Below the pieces are notes generated by a model. The model was not told the origin of the DNA, ran no database searches, and saw only the letters and a list, made by a program, of their open reading frames with translations. This document shows positions 32,324 to 37,888 of a DNA stretch of 37,888 nucleotides, piece by piece. The stretch is from an uncultured Clostridium sp. GTDB taxonomy: Bacteria > Bacillota > Clostridia > TANB77 > CAG-508. Within the stretch, counting starts at the first letter, position 1, and the number at the start of each line of letters is the position of its first letter. The position numbers and the translations under genes are program-made. The DNA lies in the NCBI GenBank assembly GCA_930987745.1, contig CAKNKX010000014.1:1-37888 (forward strand), given 5' to 3'.

Positions 32324-33838
32324 ATGTCAGAAAATAGCCAAAACAATAATCAAAATAACCAAGTAGAAGAACAAGATGTTAATCATTTAATGCAAATAAG
32401 AAGAGATAAATTAAAAGAATTACAGCTAGAGGGAAAAGACCCTTATCAAATAACAAAATTTAATAGAACAAATACAGCAGGAGAAATAAAAGCAAATTAC
32501 GAAAAATTTGAACAAAAAGATGTAACAGTTGCTGGAAGAATAATTGCCAAAAGAATAATGGGTAAAGCATCATTTTGTACAATCCAAGATTGTGATGAAA
32601 AAATACAAAGTTATGTAAGTATAAATGATTTAGGTGAAGAAAGCTATAAATCATTTAAAACATGGGATATAGGTGACATTATTGGAATTACTGGTTTTGT
32701 ATTTAAAACAAGAACAGAAGAAATTTCAGTTCATGCAAAAGAAGTAACTTTACTTTCAAAATCATTAAGACCACTTCCAGAAAAATTCCATGGATTAAAA
32801 GACCCAGATTTAAGATATCGTCAAAGATATACAGATTTAATTGTAAATCCAGAAGTAAAGAAAACTTTCATTTTAAGAAGTAAAATAATCAGCAAAATAA
32901 GGGAAATATTGGACGAAAAAGGATATTTAGAGGTTGAAACACCAACATTGAATACAATTTCAGGTGGAGCAACAGCAAAACCATTTATAACACATCATAA
33001 TGCATTAAATATTGATATGTATTTAAGAATAGCTTTAGAGCTAAATTTAAAAAGATTAATAGTAGGTGGATTTGATAGGGTTTATGAAATGGGAAGAGTA
33101 TTTAGAAATGAGGGAATGGATATCAGACATAACCCAGAATTTACTGAATTAGAGTTATATGCATCATATCAAGATTATCACGATATGATGGATATAACAG
33201 AAGAAATATTCTCAAGGACAGCAAAAGAAGTTCTTGGAACGACAAAAATTAATTATCAAGGACAAGATATAGATTTAGAACCAGGGTGGAAGAGGATTTC
33301 TATGATAGATTCAATAAAAGAAGCTTGCGGAGTCGATTTTAATGAAATAAATTCTGATGAAGAAGCTGTGAAATTAGCTAAAGAAAGAAATATAGAAATA
33401 CCAGATAAAACGAAGGAAACAAGAGGAGATGTAATAAGTTTATTCTTTGATGAATACGTAGAGCATACATTAATACAGCCAACATTTATTTATGATTATC
33501 CAATAGAAATTTCACCACTTGCTAAAAAGAAAAAAGAAGATTCAAGGCTAACAGAAAGATTTGAAGTGTTTATTTGTGGAAGAGAATATGGAAATGCATT
33601 TTCAGAACTAAATGACCCAATAGACCAATATGAAAGATTTAAAAAACAAGTTGAAGCAAGAGAAGCGGGTGACGAAGAAGCAGGAATGATGGATGAAGAT
33701 TATATCCAAGCTTTAGAAATTGGACTTCCACCAACAGGAGGATTAGGAATTGGAATAGATAGATTAGTAATGCTTTTAACAGATTGTACTTCAATAAGAG
33801 ATGTGTTATTATTCCCAACTATGAAACCTTTAAACTAG
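32324..33838 (+). CDS. lysS: lysine--tRNA ligase (class II)
   Basis: '[19 protein letters not shown]', '[21 protein letters not shown]', '[16 protein letters not shown]', '[21 protein letters not shown]'. Confidence 0.97.
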   Translation: MSENSQNNNQNNQVEEQDVNHLMQIRRDKLKELQLEGKDPYQITKFNRTNTAGEIKANYEKFEQKDVTVAGRIIAKRIMGKASFCTIQDCDEKIQSYVSINDLGEESYKSFKTWDIGDIIGITGFVFKTRTEEISVHAKEVTLLSKSLRPLPEKFHGLKDPDLRYRQRYTDLIVNPEVKKTFILRSKIISKIREILDEKGYLEVETPTLNTISGGATAKPFITHHNALNIDMYLRIALELNLKRLIVGGFDRVYEMGRVFRNEGMDIRHNPEFTELELYASYQDYHDMMDITEEIFSRTAKEVLGTTKINYQGQDIDLEPGWKRISMIDSIKEACGVDFNEINSDEEAVKLAKERNIEIPDKTKETRGDVISLFFDEYVEHTLIQPTFIYDYPIEISPLAKKKKEDSRLTERFEVFICGREYGNAFSELNDPIDQYERFKKQVEAREAGDEEAGMMDEDYIQALEIGLPPTGGLGIGIDRLVMLLTDCTSIRDVLLFPTMKPLN

Positions 33839-33912
33839 AAACATATGAAAAATCTTAACACCATGTAATGCTATATAATTAATTTTCATTAAATGAGTGT
33901 AAAGTAAAGAGG

Positions 33913-33948
33913 AAGAATTGCAAAATTATTATATTTTGCAATTCTTTT
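33913..33948 (+). terminator. Rho-independent terminator after lysS
   Basis: aagaattgcaaaat-tattat-attttgcaattctttt. Confidence 0.8.
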
Positions 33949-34003
33949 AATAAAATTACCAATAATGTTATAAGAGTAAAAAAAGAGTAGGAGAATGTAT
34001 AAA

Positions 34004-34408
34004 ATGAATAAAGAACAAGTAGATTTGTTAGGAGAATACATAAAGGCGGGAAAATCAGTAATTTTAATAGAAGAAATACCAGAAAATGTGATAAAAAAAG
34101 GAGCAGTTGTATTAGAGGCTAATTGTTCTAAAACAGAATTATTTGGGGATTATGAAAAGCTAGAGTTCATAGCACCAGAATGGTATAACAAATTAATAGA
34201 TAGCAGTAAAAAACATACCCCTGTTTTAGTAATAAAAAATATAAATAAAATACCTGAAAAAGAGCAAAGGAAATTTATAGAACTATTTAAATATAGAAAA
34301 ATATATGTTTATAAGTTGCCTAAAAATTGTATGATTTTTGCAACATATTCAAATCTAGAAAAAGGTCCAATAGACGAGGAATTATATTCATTTATGATCC
34401 AGATTTAA
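34004..34408 (+). CDS. small hypothetical protein, AAA-like/P-loop remnant appearance
   Basis: ORF with upstream aggag; 'VLVIKNINKIPEKEQRKFIELFKYRKIYVYKLPKNCMIFATYSN' resembles an ATPase Walker B/sensor region. Confidence 0.55.
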   Translation: MNKEQVDLLGEYIKAGKSVILIEEIPENVIKKGAVVLEANCSKTELFGDYEKLEFIAPEWYNKLIDSSKKHTPVLVIKNINKIPEKEQRKFIELFKYRKIYVYKLPKNCMIFATYSNLEKGPIDEELYSFMIQI

Positions 34409-34420
34409 GGAGGAAAACTT

Positions 34421-37352
34421 ATGAGCGATTTTACTTTTTTAACTGAAGATCAATGTTATTCAAATCCAATAGATGTAATAAAGAAAAGAAAATCATTTGC
34501 AACAGCAACAGACTTGGCTATATTTTTAGGAATATCTCGGTCAAAACGATATGGGGCAACCTTATAAGCCATGCCGTTATTGGGTAAAAAATGATTCGAT
34601 AATACATGAAGAGGGACAGGAATACACAAATGTAATGCAAGTAGAAGGAATGTGTTCTTTGACTAATACTCTGAGTACTAGAACAGGGGGACGCCCAGTT
34701 TTACTGCTTTCATCAAACGCAAGTATCCCTACGAATGGAAATGCCGGAAAAAGAGCGGAGGATGGCATTCTTGAAGTAGAATATGGATATTATCCACAAA
34801 CAGCCGTAGCAAAAGATGTGCAAGAAATATTAGAAACAAAATACAACGGCAAGTACTTGTATACGACAGGGAATACTTATACAATAAATAAGAAAAGGCG
34901 TCCTAAGGGTTGTTTTTTTGAAGAGGAAAGTCTTGAGGAATATGAATATAATGGAAAAAGATATATAAAAGTAAAGCTACCATGGAAAGATCATAATACA
35001 TGGTTTAAAGTTGAACCTGTAAAATGGTTAGTTGATGATAAGGCAAAACTGATGCTTGCAGAAAAAATTATCTTTACAGATGTACCATATGATATAGCAA
35101 AATATACAGATGTAAGAAATTTTGATGAAGCACTTGTAAGAAATTTTGATGAAGTACTTGTAAAAAAATTTATGGATATATATTTGGCAGGAGAGCTAGT
35201 ACAATCAAAAGGAATACAATCAAAAATAATAATTAGCCAAACAAGGCAGAAGAAAAATTTGTTAGATTCGAAATCAAAAATAGGAACTAGCACGGCAACG
35301 CAGAATAAAGACTTATCAGACTCAGAATTAAGTACAGAAGAAACTAGTACGACAACGCAGAATAAAAATTTATCAGATTCAGAATTAATAACAGAAGAAA
35401 CCGACACGACAACACAAGATATAATTCCATCTGATTTAGAGTTTGATCAAGTAAGTGAAGAAGATATAATAAGAACAGCGATAGAAAGTAATGTAGCTAT
35501 ATTTTTACATGGAGAACCTGGATGTGGAAAAAGTGATAGAGTAAAACAATTGGATCCAGACTTTATAGAATTGAATCTAAGTCATTTGGACCCAGAATTA
35601 TTAGATGGATTAGCGGGAGAAAAAGAAGGAAAAGAGATACATATAAAACCACCATGGCTAGAAGAGTTAGAAACAAAATGTAAGGAAGAACCAGATAAAA
35701 TCCATATATTATTCTTAGAAGAAATTACAAATGCATCATATACAATGCAGTCGAAAGCATATGGAATAGCATTAGATAAAAAAGTAGCGGGAAGATGGAA
35801 GTTACCAGAAAATGCAAGAGTAGTTGCAGCAGGAAATGAAGAAGAAGACTCATTGTTAGCAAATGAAGTTGCAAGACCGTTATATGATAGATTTGCTCAT
35901 GTAAATATAAAAACAACAGTAGATGGATGGTTAAAATGGGCATTAACGCCAGAAGAATATTACGAGAGATTAGATTATAAAAAGCCAGAAGCAGGAAGAG
36001 AAAAAATACACCCAGCAATATATGCATATATAGACTTCAATGGAGATGGAGTATTAAGAACGCCATATAATACAGAAAAACCAGAACCACATGCAGACCC
36101 AAGAAGATGGAAAATGGCATCAGATATGTTATATACTAGTAGAAATCCAAGTACGCTAAGGGCAATAATAGGAGAAGAATTAACAAAAGATTTTATGTCA
36201 TTTTGTATGAAGATTCCAATGTCAACAATAATGAAAAATAGAAATCCATTGTATTCAAAAATTATACTAGAAGCTAGCAGTCCAACACAAAATACAACTC
36301 CACATAATTTAAAGTTTGATCAAGTAAGTGAAGAAGATATAATAAGAGCAGCGATAGAAAGTAATATAGCTATATTTTTACATGGAGAACCTGGATGTGG
36401 AAAAAGTGATAGAGTAAAACAATTGGATCCAGACTTTATAGAATTGAATCTAAGTCATTTGGACCCAGAATTATTAGATGGATTAGCGGGAGAAAAAGAA
36501 GGAAAAGAGATACATATAAAACCACCATGGCTAGAAGAGTTAGAAACAAAATGTAAGGAAGAACCAGATAAAATCCATATATTATTCTTAGAAGAAATTA
36601 CAAATGCATCATATACAATGCAGTCGAAAGCATATGGAATAGCATTAGATAAAAAAGTAGCGGGAAGATGGAAGTTACCAGAAAATGCAAGAGTAGTTGC
36701 AGCAGGAAATGAAGAAGAAGACTCATTGTTAGCAAATGAAGTTGCAAGACCGTTATATGATAGATTTGCTCATGTAAATATAAAAACAACAGTAGATGGA
36801 TGGTTAAAATGGGCATTAACGCCAGAAGAATATTACGAGAGATTAGATTATAAAAAGCCAGAAGTAGGAAGAGCAAAAATACACCCACTAATATATGCAT
36901 ATATAGAATCCAAAGGAGATGAAGTATTAAGAACGCCATATGATAAAGAAAAACCAGAACCACATTCAGATCCAAGAAGATGGAAAATGGCATCAGATAT
37001 GTTATATACTAGTAGAAATCCCAATACACTAAGGGCAATAATAGGAGAAAAATTAACAAGAGACTTCATATCATTTTGTCTGATACAAACAATATCATTA
37101 CAAGATGTAATAAATGGAAATTATTCCGAAAAAGAATTAAATGAAATGGGATTCGAGAGAAAACTAGCAACAGTATCAGGATTAGTAAAAGTAGATGAAG
37201 AGAATATGCCAAAAGTAAGAGCATTTGCAAAGAAATTAGGAGCAGAGATGTGCAGAAAGTTTGAGGTACAATGGGCAGGCGGAAACGAAGAGAGATTAGA
37301 AAGAATACAAGAATTACGAATGATTGATAAAGCAATAGAAAGGTATAAATAG
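34421..37352 (+). CDS. MoxR-like AAA+ ATPase with duplicated ATPase domains, reconstructed with one +1 frameshift at CGG 34538-34540
   Basis: RBS aaggagg before ATG 34421; MSDFTFLTEDQCYSNPIDVIKKRKSFATATDLAIFLGIS-G-QNDMGQPYKPCRYWVKND... when C34538 is skipped; two 'FLHGEPGCGKSDRVKQLDPDFIELNLSHLDPELLDGLAG' domains; length 2932 = 3n+1. Confidence 0.85.
35441..36208 (+). repeat. intragenic tandem duplication unit 1 (AAA domain)
   Basis: Pairs with 36314-37081 at an offset of 873 bp; a central ~500 bp appears identical at nucleotide level. Confidence 0.9.
36314..37081 (+). repeat. intragenic tandem duplication unit 2 (AAA domain)
   Basis: See unit 1. Confidence 0.9.
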
Positions 37353-37366
37353 TGAGGGGATAGATA

Positions 37367-37888
37367 ATGATAATAGATATAGATTCAATAGTAAGAAAAC
37401 TCCTTATCAAGTATCCTAGTTTTGGAAGTGTAATAGCAAATCTTAAATTTCAAGCAAGTGAAGATATAATTACAGCAGGAACAGATGGAAAAGTAATATT
37501 CTATAATCCAAAATTTGTAAGTGTGTTATCAGATAAAGAAAAAACCTTTTTGTTTGCACATGAAGTGTGTCATATAGTTTTTGAACATATGTATAGAAGA
37601 GAGGGAAAAGATAAAATTTGCTGGAGTATTGCGACTGATGCAGTAATAAATGCACTATTAAAACAAGATGGTTTACCGTTAATTAAAGGTGGAGTAGATA
37701 TTCCAGAAGCAGCAAATTATGATGCGGAAGAAATGTATGATAAACTATTAAAAGAAAAGAAAAAACAACAAGAACAGCAAAGTCAACAGGATAATGCAGG
37801 ACAACCAAATTCACAAGGTAATGAAGGACAACAAAATCCGCAAAGTAGTGGAGAACAACAAGGGCAACAGAATAGTCAAATGCAACAA
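37367..37888 (+). CDS. DUF2201/VWA-like putative metallopeptidase, truncated by window end
   Basis: MIIDIDSIVRKLLIKYPSFGSVIANLKFQ...'FLFAHEVCHIVFEHMYRR'...Gln-rich tail; HExxH motif; no stop before window end. Confidence 0.75.
   Translation, partial: MIIDIDSIVRKLLIKYPSFGSVIANLKFQASEDIITAGTDGKVIFYNPKFVSVLSDKEKTFLFAHEVCHIVFEHMYRREGKDKICWSIATDAVINALLKQDGLPLIKGGVDIPEAANYDAEEMYDKLLKEKKKQQEQQSQQDNAGQPNSQGNEGQQNPQSSGEQQGQQNSQMQQ

Overview
AT-rich Firmicutes/Clostridia-like chromosomal segment, mostly housekeeping. It carries a LysR regulator, methyltransferase, HD-domain protein, FemABX, Alr, DUF1189-like protein, FtsH, PrmC, WhiA, HemW, Rpn-family nuclease, RecN, a zinc-ribbon DDE transposase, enolase, a VWA surface protein, a T-box leader with pheS/pheT, YlxM-Ffh-RpsP-KhpA-RimM-TrmD-RplS, a YgjP-like protein, tRNA-Gln, a pilin-like/SUMF1-like protein, LysS, and a MoxR-like AAA+/metallopeptidase-like operon. 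The main observation is that nine genes, including essential ones (ffh, pheS, trmD, rimM, ftsH, hemW), are each split by apparent +1 frameshifts of one kind. At all 13 sites there is a zero-frame CGG codon, and skipping its C restores a glycine codon (GGN) and the full-length conserved protein. An HD-domain gene needs five such events. Gene lengths confirm this: each single-site gene is 3n+1 and the five-site gene is 3n+5. By manual scan, zero-frame CGG is otherwise almost absent from the coding sequence, while CGT/CGA/CGC occur as normal Arg codons. This suggests CGG(N) works as a +1 frameshift signal or a quadruplet glycine codon, possibly a recoding system. Eleven of 13 sites are preceded by a codon ending in T. 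TrmD, whose known product m1G37 suppresses +1 frameshifting and is found in CGG-reading tRNA-Arg in E. coli, has a site itself, which suggests possible autoregulation. All counts and coordinates were made by hand.
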